64,000 nt of DNA from Rhizosphaericola mali (GTDB lineage: Bacteria > Bacteroidota > Bacteroidia > Chitinophagales > Chitinophagaceae), in assembly GCF_004337365.2 (NCBI RefSeq), contig NZ_CP044016.1, forward strand, positions 3,348,001-3,412,000. Reading direction: 5' to 3'. Shown here piece by piece: positions 8,379-18,867 of the stretch; positions within the stretch are counted from its first letter, which is position 1, and every line of letters starts with the position of its first letter. The notes under the pieces were generated by a model. It saw nothing but the letters and a program-made list of their open reading frames with translations. It was not told where the DNA came from and searched no databases. Both the position numbers and the translations under genes were made by a program.

Positions 8379-11300
8379 TTAGAAATTTAGAGAAATATTA
8401 AATCCATAATAACGAGAAGGTGGATATTCAAAACCAGTCAATCCAATACCATTACTAGTTGTACCGCCGTCACTAAAATCAGGATCAGTGTAAATATTAT
8501 CCTTAGGCATCCACAAGAATAGATTTCTACCTACAAAACTTATTGAAGCAGACTTAAATGTTTTTGTTTTTTCTAAGAAAGATTGAGGAACTGTATATAC
8601 TAGACTAACTTCTCTAACTTTCCAAAATGCTCCATTAGTTACATAGTTGGATGTCACATTCATATTTTCGGTTGCATCAGTCCAAAAACCACCATTACCA
8701 TTACCATTTTCCGCAATTACTACCGAATTATTATCTACCCAAGCACCAGAGGCATTTTGATAAGTAGAATTAGGGAATACAAATCTTTGTCTATTAAATT
8801 CTACAGTACGGATACCCATACCAGACCAATCCATATCAGGTCCTAGGTTATTAAATCTCTTATAACCTCCACGATATTCAATAGTTGCATTTAACGTAAA
8901 AGCCTTATACCTAAATGATGGAGTAAAACCAATTATATTTCTTGCATTTGCATTACCCAAAGCTACGATATTTGGGTTTACTTCAGGCATACCAGTTTTA
9001 GAATCTACGACAACTTTACCATTATGTCTTTCATAATCATATCCCATAATTTCAGGAAATTGATAACCAGGAATAGCATAGGATCCTGCAGTACCTGATG
9101 AACTCAATTGTAAATTTTGCAAACCATTAGGAATAGCAAGAACCTTATTATTGTTATAAGTATAGTTACCTGACAATGAGACTGTCCAAGTAGCGTTATC
9201 AACCGGTACAATTGTTAATTGCGTTTCCAAACCTTGGCTAGCCACTTTACCTGCATTTGTCAATAAACTACTAAATCCTGTAGCGTTTGAAATACTTGTA
9301 GTAACTGTTTGATTCGTAGTACGTGTGGAGAAATACGTAATACTACCAGTAGCAAAACCATGAAATAAACTAAAGTCAGTACCAGCTTCCCAACCTTTTG
9401 TAAACTCTGGCTTTAAATCAGCCTGTACTAAACTACTACTTACTTGATAACCTGCTACACCATTATATGGATAACCTCCACCTTGAGAATATACTGGCAG
9501 TAAGGAATATGCACCAAACGGATTAGCTAATGGACCTAGATTAACTTGACCTACTTTAGACCAGCTCGCTCTAATTTTCCAGTTATTTAGCCAATTAATA
9601 TTTTGGAATGCTTTCACCGCTTTAGTCAATACGTAAGAGGCATCAACAGAAGGATAAAAGAAAGTGCGATTATCTGGATCCAAAACAGAAACTCTATCTT
9701 GACGACCCGTAGTGTGTAAGAATAAATAATCTTTGTATCCCAACTGAACATCATAATAAGCACCAATTTGATTAGCTTGATATTGACTATTTGAAGCGGA
9801 AGGGAAATTTAATGTATTAGCCAAATTGTAAAGACCACTTTGAACCAATCCATTAATAGCAGCATTTAAATTCTTTTGATAATCATGTTGTACAGAAGCA
9901 CCAACTATAGCATTGATGGTTACATCACCGATATGCGTATTGGCCAGTGCTTTTAAATTCTGAACGATCTGATCTTGATATAAACTTCCTTCATTATCGC
10001 TACCAGTTATATTCGTTTTAGAACCACCACTAATAGTTTTTGCATAGTCGGTATAGTCAAAAGAATTGGTATAGGCATGATCCGTATAAGATCTCATTGT
10101 ATACCCTGTATTAGACATAATTTCCAACCAATGCAAAGGTTTATAATGAATTTCAAAACTTCCAGTCAAATAATCATTGCCTTGAATAGCTCTATTATTT
10201 GCCGCCTGAAAGTAGGGATTTTGATACCATGGATTATAGTAGCCATTAGGATTGGCATATTCGTTATTCTGCCAATCTTTAAACATAGTAATAGGAATAT
10301 TACCAGGCATATTCAAATAACTGTCATAAACAGAAGAACCTGCAGAGGTAGTATTGTATCTATTCGCAGTATATCCTACATTATAATTGATAGAGACCTT
10401 GTTAGAATTTCCAATTTTTCTACTACCATTCAAACGAATAGACGCACGAGAAAATTTGTCCCAAGCAATAGTCGTTGACGACTTTAAAAATTGACCTGAG
10501 ATATAGGTAGATGACTTATCATCAGCAGAAGATAAGGAGAAATTGGTTTGATTAGAAACCCCTGTCTGCCAGAACTTGCTTCGATCTTTAAAGTAAGAAT
10601 AAGGTCCAGTCAATTGATCACCATTTTCCAATGCATAACCAATATCCTTTGTACTTCCGTCAAATTTAGGTCCATAAGATTCGTTTTCTACAGGAGAATA
10701 AAATGGCTCACCATTACTATCTGTACCATATCCAGATCCACCTTGTCCATATTCCGTTTGCATTTTAGGCATATAGGCAACATGCTCAAAGGTTAATGTG
10801 TTATCTAAATGTATGGAAGATGTCCCATTTTTAGCTCTTTTTGTAGTCACAATCAATGCACCATTAGACGCTTGAGAACCATATAGTGCCACGGCACCAG
10901 AACCATTTAAAACGTTCACATTATCAATATCTTCAGGATTAATATTACTTAACATTTCAAATGTTACTATAGTATTATCCAAAATCAATAATGGTTCATT
11001 ATTACCTGTTAGTGATCTAGCACCACGTAAAGTAATCCTATAACTAGGATTAACGCCTCCACTTGTTGCCATCACTTGTAAGCCTGGAACTTTACCAGCC
11101 AATGCACTAGCTAAAGAAGTTGGTCTAGCTTGGTTTATTGATTTAGAACCAATTGTAGTAGAGGTAAAACCTTGCTGAATTTTTTTTACTCTTACACCAG
11201 CAGCAGTAACAACTACTTCATTCATAGCCGTATCTAAATTTTCTCGGAGGTAAATCTTAGATAATTTGGCCAAATCATTAATAGATAATTTTTTCGAATC

Positions 11301-11546
11301 ATATCCCATAGTTGTGATTAGAATGTGGGACATTGAATTCGGTACCTGAATGGTAAATTGTCCTTGCTCATTAGTAGCAGCACCAATGGAAGTACCGGGA
11401 ATAGTAATGGAAGCGCCCACTAAGGGAAGACTATCCTTACCTGAATACACAGTACCCGTAATCTCCTTCTTTTGAGCGAAAGCACCGATACTAACGAACA
11501 ACCCCAAGGGCATAAGCGCCCGAATTATTCCTTTTTGAATCCTCAT
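8379..11546 (-). CDS. SusC/RagA-family TonB-linked outer membrane protein
   Basis: A 1055-residue outer-membrane transporter. A signal peptide ends near GAFAQ. A carboxypeptidase-regulatory-like beta domain (about 28-100) follows, then a TonB-box-like stretch NEVVVTAAG (about 109-117), a plug domain with SLASALAGKVPGLQV, and a 22-strand barrel ending in an aromatic residue (SLNF). It begins the SusC-SusD-DUF1735 operon. No ECF sigma/FecR pair is beside it, unlike the second and fourth SusC genes, so its control is different. The plus-strand frames inside it are shadows. Confidence 0.95.
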   Translation of the reverse strand: MRIQKGIIRALMPLGLFVSIGAFAQKKEITGTVYSGKDSLPLVGASITIPGTSIGAATNEQGQFTIQVPNSMSHILITTMGYDSKKLSINDLAKLSKIYLRENLDTAMNEVVVTAAGVRVKKIQQGFTSTTIGSKSINQARPTSLASALAGKVPGLQVMATSGGVNPSYRITLRGARSLTGNNEPLLILDNTIVTFEMLSNINPEDIDNVNVLNGSGAVALYGSQASNGALIVTTKRAKNGTSSIHLDNTLTFEHVAYMPKMQTEYGQGGSGYGTDSNGEPFYSPVENESYGPKFDGSTKDIGYALENGDQLTGPYSYFKDRSKFWQTGVSNQTNFSLSSADDKSSTYISGQFLKSSTTIAWDKFSRASIRLNGSRKIGNSNKVSINYNVGYTANRYNTTSAGSSVYDSYLNMPGNIPITMFKDWQNNEYANPNGYYNPWYQNPYFQAANNRAIQGNDYLTGSFEIHYKPLHWLEIMSNTGYTMRSYTDHAYTNSFDYTDYAKTISGGSKTNITGSDNEGSLYQDQIVQNLKALANTHIGDVTINAIVGASVQHDYQKNLNAAINGLVQSGLYNLANTLNFPSASNSQYQANQIGAYYDVQLGYKDYLFLHTTGRQDRVSVLDPDNRTFFYPSVDASYVLTKAVKAFQNINWLNNWKIRASWSKVGQVNLGPLANPFGAYSLLPVYSQGGGYPYNGVAGYQVSSSLVQADLKPEFTKGWEAGTDFSLFHGFATGSITYFSTRTTNQTVTTSISNATGFSSLLTNAGKVASQGLETQLTIVPVDNATWTVSLSGNYTYNNNKVLAIPNGLQNLQLSSSGTAGSYAIPGYQFPEIMGYDYERHNGKVVVDSKTGMPEVNPNIVALGNANARNIIGFTPSFRYKAFTLNATIEYRGGYKRFNNLGPDMDWSGMGIRTVEFNRQRFVFPNSTYQNASGAWVDNNSVVIAENGNGNGGFWTDATENMNVTSNYVTNGAFWKVREVSLVYTVPQSFLEKTKTFKSASISFVGRNLFLWMPKDNIYTDPDFSDGGTTSNGIGLTGFEYPPSRYYGFNISLNF

Positions 11547-12035
11547 GTGTCAATTTTATTAATAAAAAAAGAAAAATGTAAAAAAGAGTCCTAATGCTAG
11601 AATGTATTAATATTCTAGTCACACACCCATTGAACCTATTTAATGGAAATGATTAAAATTATTTTTTCGTATTGTGTTCTATAATATTTATAGTATCAAT
11701 TTAGTAGCTAAATAAAGTTTTATAGTTTAACAGACTCAAAAGTTAATAAAAAGTTTAAATCGCTTCTAAAAAATTATTTTTTTGTTAAATATTCATCTCA
11801 AAACTAATAGCATACTATATATCTAATCGTTAACAAAGCAGAAACAAATTGTTAACAGAAAATTTCTCGAATTTCATAGCCTATAGACTATATAAAAAGT
11901 CTATTAAACTACATAAAATCAAAATAAATAACTAAACTCATCTATTTAGTATATTATCTACACAAGAAACAAGCTAACTATTATTAATGCAGTGATTTAT
12001 AATTGTGTAATTTCAACCTTAATAATTATTCATTT
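11547..12035. other. Gene-free divergent intergenic region (489 bp)
   Basis: Very AT-rich DNA between the SusC gene (leftward) and the esterase gene (rightward). It must hold both promoters, but I found no exact TAnnTTTG box; the nearest is TAACTTTTG, one base too long, on the minus strand near 11744. A short imperfect palindrome (CTAGAATGTATTAATATTCTAG, broken at the centre) lies at about 11597-11618 and could be an operator. Nothing else is recognised. Confidence 0.4.
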
Positions 12036-12830
12036 ATGTTTAAAATATCTAAATACCTCTTGATTGTTCTGTTATTTTCTGGTATAAATAACTTGTTTGC
12101 GCAAATAACAGGATCTACTCAAATGAAATCATGGACCGTCGATGGAATAACACGAAAGGCTCTAGTGTATATCCCTAATTTAGCAACTACGCAAGATGCT
12201 CCTATAATTTTCCTTTTCCACGGACATGGGGGAAATATGGAAACGATGCTTCAAACCCATGATTTTAGAACCTTATGGCCAGAGGCTATTTTGGTCGTTC
12301 CGCAGGGATTAAATACACCAGGTGGGCTCGTTGATAGACAAGGAAGGTTTTCTGGCTGGCAACAAAACCAAGGAGATATGCAAGATCGAGACATCCATTT
12401 TTTTGATCAAATATTAGATTCTTTAAAATCAAATTTTCACGTTGACACAAATCGAGTCTTTGTAACAGGACATTCTAATGGCGGTAGTTTTGCGTATTTA
12501 CTTTGGGCGATGCGTGGAAATAAAATTGCAGCCGTTGCATCTTCCGCCGGATTATCTTTTCAAATTAAAATACCACTTTCCCCTAAACCAGTTATGCAAA
12601 TCATGGGAACAAAAGATCCATTAGTCAAACCTGCATGGCAAAAAATGGAAATCAATTTGCTAAAAAAATTGAATAGTTGTAGCGATAATGCTGAAATGCT
12701 CAATAAAAATGTATTTCTATATCCATCAAAAACAAATACTCCTGTAGAAGTATATATACACGACAAAGGACATATCTATCCTCAAGAATCACTACAATCT
12801 GTTGTAGATTTTTTCAAATCTTGCAATTGA
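12036..12830 (+). CDS. Secreted PHB-depolymerase/feruloyl-esterase-like alpha/beta hydrolase
   Basis: I start at ATG 12036 (264 residues), which gives a clean signal peptide ending near LFAQ; an in-frame TTG at 12003 adds an unlikely leader. The alpha/beta-hydrolase fold of the LpqC/esterase-PHB group is clear: oxyanion segment FLFHGHGG, nucleophile elbow GHSNGGS, an acid in the 'IMGTKDPLVKPAW' region and a catalytic histidine near DKGHIYP. These enzymes cleave short-chain polyesters or feruloyl/acetyl groups on plant polysaccharides. It is divergent from the first SusC operon and may release its ligand. The substrate is not decided. Confidence 0.8.
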   Translation: MFKISKYLLIVLLFSGINNLFAQITGSTQMKSWTVDGITRKALVYIPNLATTQDAPIIFLFHGHGGNMETMLQTHDFRTLWPEAILVVPQGLNTPGGLVDRQGRFSGWQQNQGDMQDRDIHFFDQILDSLKSNFHVDTNRVFVTGHSNGGSFAYLLWAMRGNKIAAVASSAGLSFQIKIPLSPKPVMQIMGTKDPLVKPAWQKMEINLLKKLNSCSDNAEMLNKNVFLYPSKTNTPVEVYIHDKGHIYPQESLQSVVDFFKSCN

Positions 12831-12842
12831 TATATAAAAAAC

Positions 12843-12875
12843 AAAACGCGATTTCTAATATAGAAATCGCGTTTT
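12843..12875. terminator. Bidirectional hairpin between the convergent esterase and EEP genes
   Basis: Fifteen-nt perfect arms (12843-12857 and 12861-12875) with core ACGCGATTTCT around an ATA loop. The arms begin with AAAA and end with TTTT, so transcripts from either side gain a U-run. It sits between two genes that face each other and suits both. Confidence 0.85.
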
Positions 12876-12895
12876 ACTAATAAGAGAGATTTAAT

Positions 12896-13771
12896 CTAGA
12901 AAGATAATTTTGTTAGTACAGGAAAATGATCTGAAGGATAGCGCATCAAATATTTACCAGATTTTTCATCTTTATCAACATATCCATCCGTCAAGATACC
13001 ATAAGCATTGACCTTCCACGCATCTGACAAAAATATATGATCAATTCTTTCATCCTTATGCAGATTGTTACCAAATCCATTATAAGTCCCAGCACTTGCG
13101 AGCTTATTGTTAGTCAACCTATAGGAATCTTTCAAAACATTTGACTTATCCAATAACAAAAAGCTTTCACTACTTTGGTTCACATTAAAATCACCAGTTA
13201 ATACAATGGGAATTTTAACTTTCATATTTTTGATTTTTGCGAGTATCAATTTAGAACTTTCCGCACGAGCTACAACGCCAATATGATCCATGTGTAAATT
13301 AAACATATAAAATTCCTTTCCGCTCTTAATCAATTTAAATTTACCCCAAGTACAAATCCTTGGCAAAACTGCATCCCAGCCTTTATTGGGCTTAGTTGTA
13401 TCTTGTGATAACCAAAAATTACCACTTTCTACAACTGTAATTTTCTTTTTATTATAAAATATAGCGGAGTATTCACCCTCTTTTTTACCGTCATCTCGAC
13501 CAATACCTATATAAGAATAATCAGGCAATTGATTTATTAAATCTTGTAATTGCCAAGATTTTCCTTCTTGCGTACCCCAAATATCAAAGCCATAATATTT
13601 GACCATATTTGCAATTACTGGAAATCTTTTACCCCAACCGTTACCATCGGTAGAATCTTCTTTATTGGCATTACGAAGGTTGTATGTCGCCAAATTTAAT
13701 TTTTGAGCATTTACTTCTACCATAGACATCATAGCTACAGAGAAACACATTGCTAAGAATAATTTTTTCAT
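12896..13771 (-). CDS. Secreted endonuclease/exonuclease/phosphatase (EEP) family protein
   Basis: A 291-residue exported protein with a signal peptide ending near EVNAQ and one complete EEP (DNase I-like) domain. The metal and catalytic motifs are in order: TYNLRN, the Glu in WGTQEG, NLHMDHIG, TGDFN, RIDHIF and the terminal PSDHFPV. The superfamily includes nucleases, neutral sphingomyelinases and inositol-phosphate phosphatases, so substrate cannot be set from the motifs. It is the last gene of the ECF-controlled SusC/SusD operon, 25 nt after SusD. That places it as the degradative enzyme whose product SusCD would import, a phosphodiester-type polymer or lipid headgroup. Confidence 0.85.
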   Translation of the reverse strand: MKKLFLAMCFSVAMMSMVEVNAQKLNLATYNLRNANKEDSTDGNGWGKRFPVIANMVKYYGFDIWGTQEGKSWQLQDLINQLPDYSYIGIGRDDGKKEGEYSAIFYNKKKITVVESGNFWLSQDTTKPNKGWDAVLPRICTWGKFKLIKSGKEFYMFNLHMDHIGVVARAESSKLILAKIKNMKVKIPIVLTGDFNVNQSSESFLLLDKSNVLKDSYRLTNNKLASAGTYNGFGNNLHKDERIDHIFLSDAWKVNAYGILTDGYVDKDEKSGKYLMRYPSDHFPVLTKLSF

Positions 13772-13796
13772 GTATTACTTAATTTTTATTGTTAAA

Positions 13797-15569
13797 CTAC
13801 CAACCTGTATTTTGAACTAAATATTTATTCTTCTGTAAAACTGTTGTAGGAATTGGGTAAAGATATTTATAATCTGCCCATATTTTAGACGTATTAGGCA
13901 ACCAAAGTAAATGGCCATAGGTCTTGTTATCTAACATAATGCTACTACCTGAGACATCTATATAACTTACCCCTGTTTCTTGCGTAGTTGGAGCGGTAAT
14001 GTAAAAACAAACATCATTTTGACCATCTCCATTTAGATCCATCGGAGTTCCCACAGAAGGAACATACATACCATCCCACGTATTGGTAAGATCAGCCCCT
14101 TCATCCCAACGTACTAAATCTGCAAATCTAAATCCTTCTAAGGCTAATTCAATACCACGTTCTCTGCGTATTTCCATGATTGTTGGATCTGTAATATCTG
14201 GATAATAATTTGTTTGCAAATAAGAATCTACAACCGTTGGAAGATTACTCAAGCCATCTGTAATACCAGCTCTTGCTCTTATTTTCCCTATAGTACTTGC
14301 CCAATCTGTAGAAGTAATCGTACCCAATTCGGCTTTAGCCTCTGCATAATTTAATAGAATCTCTGCATAACGCATTAAGGAGATACTATTAGTATTTAAT
14401 GCGGCATTATTATATTTTGTATCATCTAACACCCATTTAATAGGTTGATATCCAGTATAGACATAGGAGAAATCTGGGGCCGTTTTGGTAGGATTTGCAC
14501 CATTACTTGTAACTGTATAATTTAATCCCCTTACTGTTTGTTGCAAACGCCAATCACGATTTTGCATCTCTCTTATAAAAGGAATTGTGTCATATCCATT
14601 TTTATCCGTAAATCTAGATCCATCAATATTTAAATAAGTATTGATAAATTTTTTGATAAAACTAAAACGGGTTCCATAAGTAGAACTATTAAAGTACCAG
14701 TTTGCATCATTGTAAACTGACAATGCGGAGCTTGTTACGTCAGCTAACATAATCTCACTTGTCACAGGAGCAGAACTTGTAAATAATGTTCTGTACGAGG
14801 TACTATCAGATCCATATATACTATAAGCACCGGATTGAATTACTGTATCGGCTGCGGCTGCGGCTTTTTGTAATAAGGAATCTGCACCACCTGTAAGACC
14901 AAATGAAGTATGATATTTTCTAAACGTACCTTCAAACAAACAAAATCTGGACAAATAACCGTATACTACCCATTTTGTAATAGTACTTCTAGTTGACTCT
15001 TGATCTGTAGTTATATGTTGACCCGCATACTCCAAATCAGCAATAATAGAGTCCATGATTAATGTACGAGAGTCTCTAGGTTTATATAAATCCGTTGAAT
15101 CATCTGAAGCAATTGGGGTACTATACCAAGGCACATCCCCAAACTGTTTCATCTTATCAAAATAAAAATAAGCTCTAAAAAATCTAGCTATCCCTATATA
15201 ATTTTCTCTAACAGATTCAGAAACTGCAGTATTAGTACAATTTTCAATAAAATAGTTGACATTTCTTAGATTGGTCCAGTCCCAGCCAGTTGCATTATCA
15301 GCGGTGTAGCCATTGGATGTAAGATAAGTAGGGATAGAACTAGTTGCTCCATAGTCGGATATATTACAATCTGTCCGAAATGGATCACCTATAGAAGGCA
15401 ACATATCATAAAAAGAAAGAGCATAGGTTGACAATCCACTTTCACTGCCGAAGATTGCATCTTTGGTAGCTGTACTTTCAGGCTGTTGATCTAAATTTTT
15501 AGTACATGAAAATGTGAGCAACGATATTCCTAAGATCAAAAGATATTGAATTAAATTATTTTTTCGCAT
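13797..15569 (-). CDS. SusD/RagB-family nutrient-binding lipoprotein
   Basis: I use ATG 15569 (590 residues): it lies 10 nt after the SusC stop and gives a lipoprotein signal with lipobox LTFSC (C22). The longer frame from 15602 overlaps SusC. The canonical SusD/RagB fold is shown by an N-terminal half with 'ARFFRAYFYFDKMKQFGDVP' and a C-terminal half ending in 'RRERGIELALEGFRFADLVRW' and 'YPIPTTVLQKNKYLVQNTGW'. The last motif is the typical C-terminus. It works with the SusC upstream; the ligand is unknown. Confidence 0.94.
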   Translation of the reverse strand: MRKNNLIQYLLILGISLLTFSCTKNLDQQPESTATKDAIFGSESGLSTYALSFYDMLPSIGDPFRTDCNISDYGATSSIPTYLTSNGYTADNATGWDWTNLRNVNYFIENCTNTAVSESVRENYIGIARFFRAYFYFDKMKQFGDVPWYSTPIASDDSTDLYKPRDSRTLIMDSIIADLEYAGQHITTDQESTRSTITKWVVYGYLSRFCLFEGTFRKYHTSFGLTGGADSLLQKAAAAADTVIQSGAYSIYGSDSTSYRTLFTSSAPVTSEIMLADVTSSALSVYNDANWYFNSSTYGTRFSFIKKFINTYLNIDGSRFTDKNGYDTIPFIREMQNRDWRLQQTVRGLNYTVTSNGANPTKTAPDFSYVYTGYQPIKWVLDDTKYNNAALNTNSISLMRYAEILLNYAEAKAELGTITSTDWASTIGKIRARAGITDGLSNLPTVVDSYLQTNYYPDITDPTIMEIRRERGIELALEGFRFADLVRWDEGADLTNTWDGMYVPSVGTPMDLNGDGQNDVCFYITAPTTQETGVSYIDVSGSSIMLDNKTYGHLLWLPNTSKIWADYKYLYPIPTTVLQKNKYLVQNTGW

Positions 15570-15579
15570 TGTTTTAATT

Positions 15580-18500
15580 TTAGAATGATAACAAAATACC
15601 AACCGTATAACTTTTTAGCATTGGATAATTATTACCATTACCATAACTACCATCTGTAAGATCCGCATCAGAGCCTCCAATATTTTCGACATCAATAGCT
15701 TTCATATGTTTATATAATGGGGATGCAGACCAAAGATTTTCACCACTGAAATAGATTCTTGCACTTTGGAAGGGAAGCTTTTTCATCATTTCTTTATTTA
15801 CATTATACCCTACTTGCAGATTTTTCAATTTTATATAGCGTACATTTTGTAGATATTTGGATTGTTTGACATACAATTCTCCCGCAGAGTTTTGAGCTAC
15901 ATAACCACGTAATCTTGGAAAATAGGCATTAGGATTATCTTCTGACCACATGTTACCTACCTGAGATTGCATTAAATAATTATACGGTCTATTATATTGT
16001 CCCCAAAAATTATCCGCTTCAGCTCCAGGCCACCAATTTTGTTTTAATACGCCCATAAAGAAAGCATTTACAAAAAATCCTTTGTAATCACCACCTAGTT
16101 TAAATCCAAAGGAATATCTTGGAGTTGTATTTCCAATAATGGATAAATCGCCATGATTATTTACTGTATTTGTTCCATTATTGATTACACCATCTCCATT
16201 TAGGTCTTTAAATTTAATATCACCAGGCAACCATGTTCCAGAATTAGATGCTTTGAAACGTGATTGCATTGCTGCTGCCTGACTCACATTTGCAGCAGTC
16301 CAATAACCATCATTGGTATAGCCCCAAACAGAACCTAATTTTTCACCAACATAATAATCTGTTAATGTCCCAGTTACATTATTATATCTAGTGATTGTAG
16401 CTTGGTAATCAGACATCCAAAACGCAATATTATAATGGAATGGACTATTAGAGATATTGAAATAATCATTCCATCCAATATTAAATTCAAATCCATCCGT
16501 TCTTAAATCTGCATAATTTCCATAAGGAGAACTTGCACCGAAGACATCAGGCAAAGTTGGTCCTACTGTAAACATATTTTTGGTAGTACGTCTATAAATA
16601 TCCGCAGTAAATGACAATCTATTATTCAAAAATTGTGCATCCAACCCGATATCTGCAGTTATTGCTTTTTCCCAAGTCAAACCACTTGGCAGTACATTAG
16701 GAGAACTCGTTTTTTGAGATTTGTTTCCCAATATTACTCTACCCGATTGAGATAATACAAAATTTTCTGTGTAAGTATAAGGATTAACATTACCATTACC
16801 CAATGCACCTAAGGAACCTCTTAATTTTAAATCCGAAATAAATTTGGAGGACACTTTCCAAAAATTTTCATTAGAGATATGCCATGCAGCAGATGCAGAT
16901 GGAAAGAATCCAAAACGTTGATTATTAGGAAATTTAGAAGAACCGTCATACCGGCCATCCATCTCAACTAAATATTTATTTTTATAGTTATAATTCAATC
17001 TGTAAAAGCCTCCCAAAATAGCCCATTTAGAATACATTCCAGCTGTTGTAATGGCACTACCTGAAGCTAGATTTATATTAGTTGCATCTGGATACAAAAT
17101 ACCATTTCGTTGAACAGACATCGTATCTGTAGTCGATTGTTCATAGTTATACCCTAACAACAATTTAAAAGTATGACCGCCAGACAATTTTTTCTCATAA
17201 TCAGCATATAAGTTGGCTGCGAGATAATTGTTTTTTTGGTTTTCCACCTTGATATAGTTAGTTGCAGACCCAACATAAGAGGTTACACCATCTGCACTAT
17301 TGTATGGAACCTGTACGGTAACTTGATCTAGATTTTGCGTTGTATTTTGAAAAGTAAAATCACCTCTAATAGATAGTTGGTTTTTCAAAAGATTCGCAAC
17401 AAACCCTGTTGTATTCTTTAAAAATTGAGAAGTTGTATTGATATGATTTTTTCCATACACAAAGTCTCCTACTGTATATGCCGCAGAATAGGTCAATGAT
17501 CCATCTGGATTATATAACATTGAAGTTGGGTGTCCTTCATCTGCTAATTCCCTCCATATATCTCCACTTTCACCTGAATTCATAGGCATGTGATAAAACC
17601 TATTAGAGTACTGCATAGTATTAGTTATTTGCAACCAAGCAGTAGCTTGAATAGTACCTTTTCCCGTCAAGTTATACATGTGATAATTATCTGAATTATA
17701 TCTAAACAATCCATCTTGACCATAGTATCTTCCTGTCAAATAATAGCTCACCTTGTCAGAGCTCCCATTAATGGAAAGATTTTGGCTCATAGCACCTAAA
17801 TGCTTTTTGTATAAAATATCATACCAATTGGTATTGCCATAGTATACATAGTTACCACTAGCATCCGTACCTACTTTTGGCAAACTAGGATCTTCATCAT
17901 GAATCTTCAATTGATCTAAATAATCTTGTGAGAACTTCTGAGTTTTGTTCATTGAAGAAGGCAAAGAGTTGTAGTCATTCCATCCACTCCATGCAGAGGA
18001 AAAACTAGATGCATATTGATATCCATCACTGACAACATCTGGTATTTTAGATGGACTTTTAGAAGAGTAATCACTTGAGTATGTGATACTGATACGGCCT
18101 TTCTTTGGTGTCTTTGTCGTGATTAATACCACACCAAATGCAGCACGCGCACCGTATACAGCAGCAGAGGAGGCATCTTTCAATACCGTAACAGAAGCAA
18201 CATCATTCGGATTAAGCAAACTAGGATCTCCTTGCACTCCATCAATTAATACAAGAGCACTTCCACCTTGACCAATAGAGGTATTACCTCTTACATTAAA
18301 TGCAGGAGATTGAGTTGGCTTTCCATCCCCCATTACTAAATTCAAATTAGGAATTTGTCCTTGTAATCCTTGAGTTACATTAGACAATGACCTATTTTCT
18401 AATACTGCACCACTTATTTGAGAAACAGCACCAGTCAAATTACCCTTCCTTTGCGTTCCATAACCAACCACCACAACTTCATCCAAATTTGTTTTTTTAT

Positions 18501-18843
18501 TTGGAGTAAGTCTGATAAAAATAGAATTATCTTGATCTTCTTTTAAATGTAATCCATTAAACTTACCCGTATCATAACCTACATAGAATGCTTTAAAATT
18601 ATAGGTATGATCATTTAGTCCATTTTGAATAATAAACTGCCCCAAACTATCTGTATTTCCAAATAATTCTTTTAAAGTCATCGCATCCGTAGCTATTACA
18701 GATGCGGCGGAAATCGGTTCTCCTTTTTCATTCACAATAGTGCCATGAATAGACATATTTTTCTGAGCCTGCCCATAAAGACAAATCGACCCAAATATCC
18801 ATAACAGAGCCACTGACATTAGCCGTTGCTTGCTAGTCTTCAT
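15580..18843 (-). CDS. SusC/RagA-family TonB-linked outer membrane protein (ECF/FecR-linked)
   Basis: A 1087-residue TonB-dependent transporter: signal peptide, carboxypeptidase-regulatory-like domain (about 30-105), TonB-box-like LDEVVVVGYGTQRKG (about 118-132), plug with 'QGLQGQIPNLNLV', and a large barrel. Unlike FecA-type receptors it has no N-terminal secretin/TonB (STN) signalling domain; the FecR gene 24 nt upstream carries an STN-like C-terminal part instead. It lies inside the sigma-FecR-SusC-SusD-EEP gene string, all on the minus strand. Confidence 0.95.
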   Translation of the reverse strand: MKTSKQRLMSVALLWIFGSICLYGQAQKNMSIHGTIVNEKGEPISAASVIATDAMTLKELFGNTDSLGQFIIQNGLNDHTYNFKAFYVGYDTGKFNGLHLKEDQDNSIFIRLTPNKKTNLDEVVVVGYGTQRKGNLTGAVSQISGAVLENRSLSNVTQGLQGQIPNLNLVMGDGKPTQSPAFNVRGNTSIGQGGSALVLIDGVQGDPSLLNPNDVASVTVLKDASSAAVYGARAAFGVVLITTKTPKKGRISITYSSDYSSKSPSKIPDVVSDGYQYASSFSSAWSGWNDYNSLPSSMNKTQKFSQDYLDQLKIHDEDPSLPKVGTDASGNYVYYGNTNWYDILYKKHLGAMSQNLSINGSSDKVSYYLTGRYYGQDGLFRYNSDNYHMYNLTGKGTIQATAWLQITNTMQYSNRFYHMPMNSGESGDIWRELADEGHPTSMLYNPDGSLTYSAAYTVGDFVYGKNHINTTSQFLKNTTGFVANLLKNQLSIRGDFTFQNTTQNLDQVTVQVPYNSADGVTSYVGSATNYIKVENQKNNYLAANLYADYEKKLSGGHTFKLLLGYNYEQSTTDTMSVQRNGILYPDATNINLASGSAITTAGMYSKWAILGGFYRLNYNYKNKYLVEMDGRYDGSSKFPNNQRFGFFPSASAAWHISNENFWKVSSKFISDLKLRGSLGALGNGNVNPYTYTENFVLSQSGRVILGNKSQKTSSPNVLPSGLTWEKAITADIGLDAQFLNNRLSFTADIYRRTTKNMFTVGPTLPDVFGASSPYGNYADLRTDGFEFNIGWNDYFNISNSPFHYNIAFWMSDYQATITRYNNVTGTLTDYYVGEKLGSVWGYTNDGYWTAANVSQAAAMQSRFKASNSGTWLPGDIKFKDLNGDGVINNGTNTVNNHGDLSIIGNTTPRYSFGFKLGGDYKGFFVNAFFMGVLKQNWWPGAEADNFWGQYNRPYNYLMQSQVGNMWSEDNPNAYFPRLRGYVAQNSAGELYVKQSKYLQNVRYIKLKNLQVGYNVNKEMMKKLPFQSARIYFSGENLWSASPLYKHMKAIDVENIGGSDADLTDGSYGNGNNYPMLKSYTVGILLSF

Positions 18844-18867
18844 AATTGATAAATTGTTATTTAAAAT

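Noticed and set aside
10077-10796. Plus-strand reading frames of 82-133 codons inside the first SusC gene
   Set aside because: They are antisense to a clear TonB-dependent transporter, rich in Ile/Arg/Ser as expected of complement frames, and have no recognisable domain.
12003-12035. TTG start adding 11 residues to the esterase
   Set aside because: The ATG at 12036 gives a proper signal peptide; the extra residues would mask it.
15570-15602. Longer start for the second SusD protein
   Set aside because: It would overlap the SusC end and spoil the lipoprotein signal; ATG 15569 solves both.
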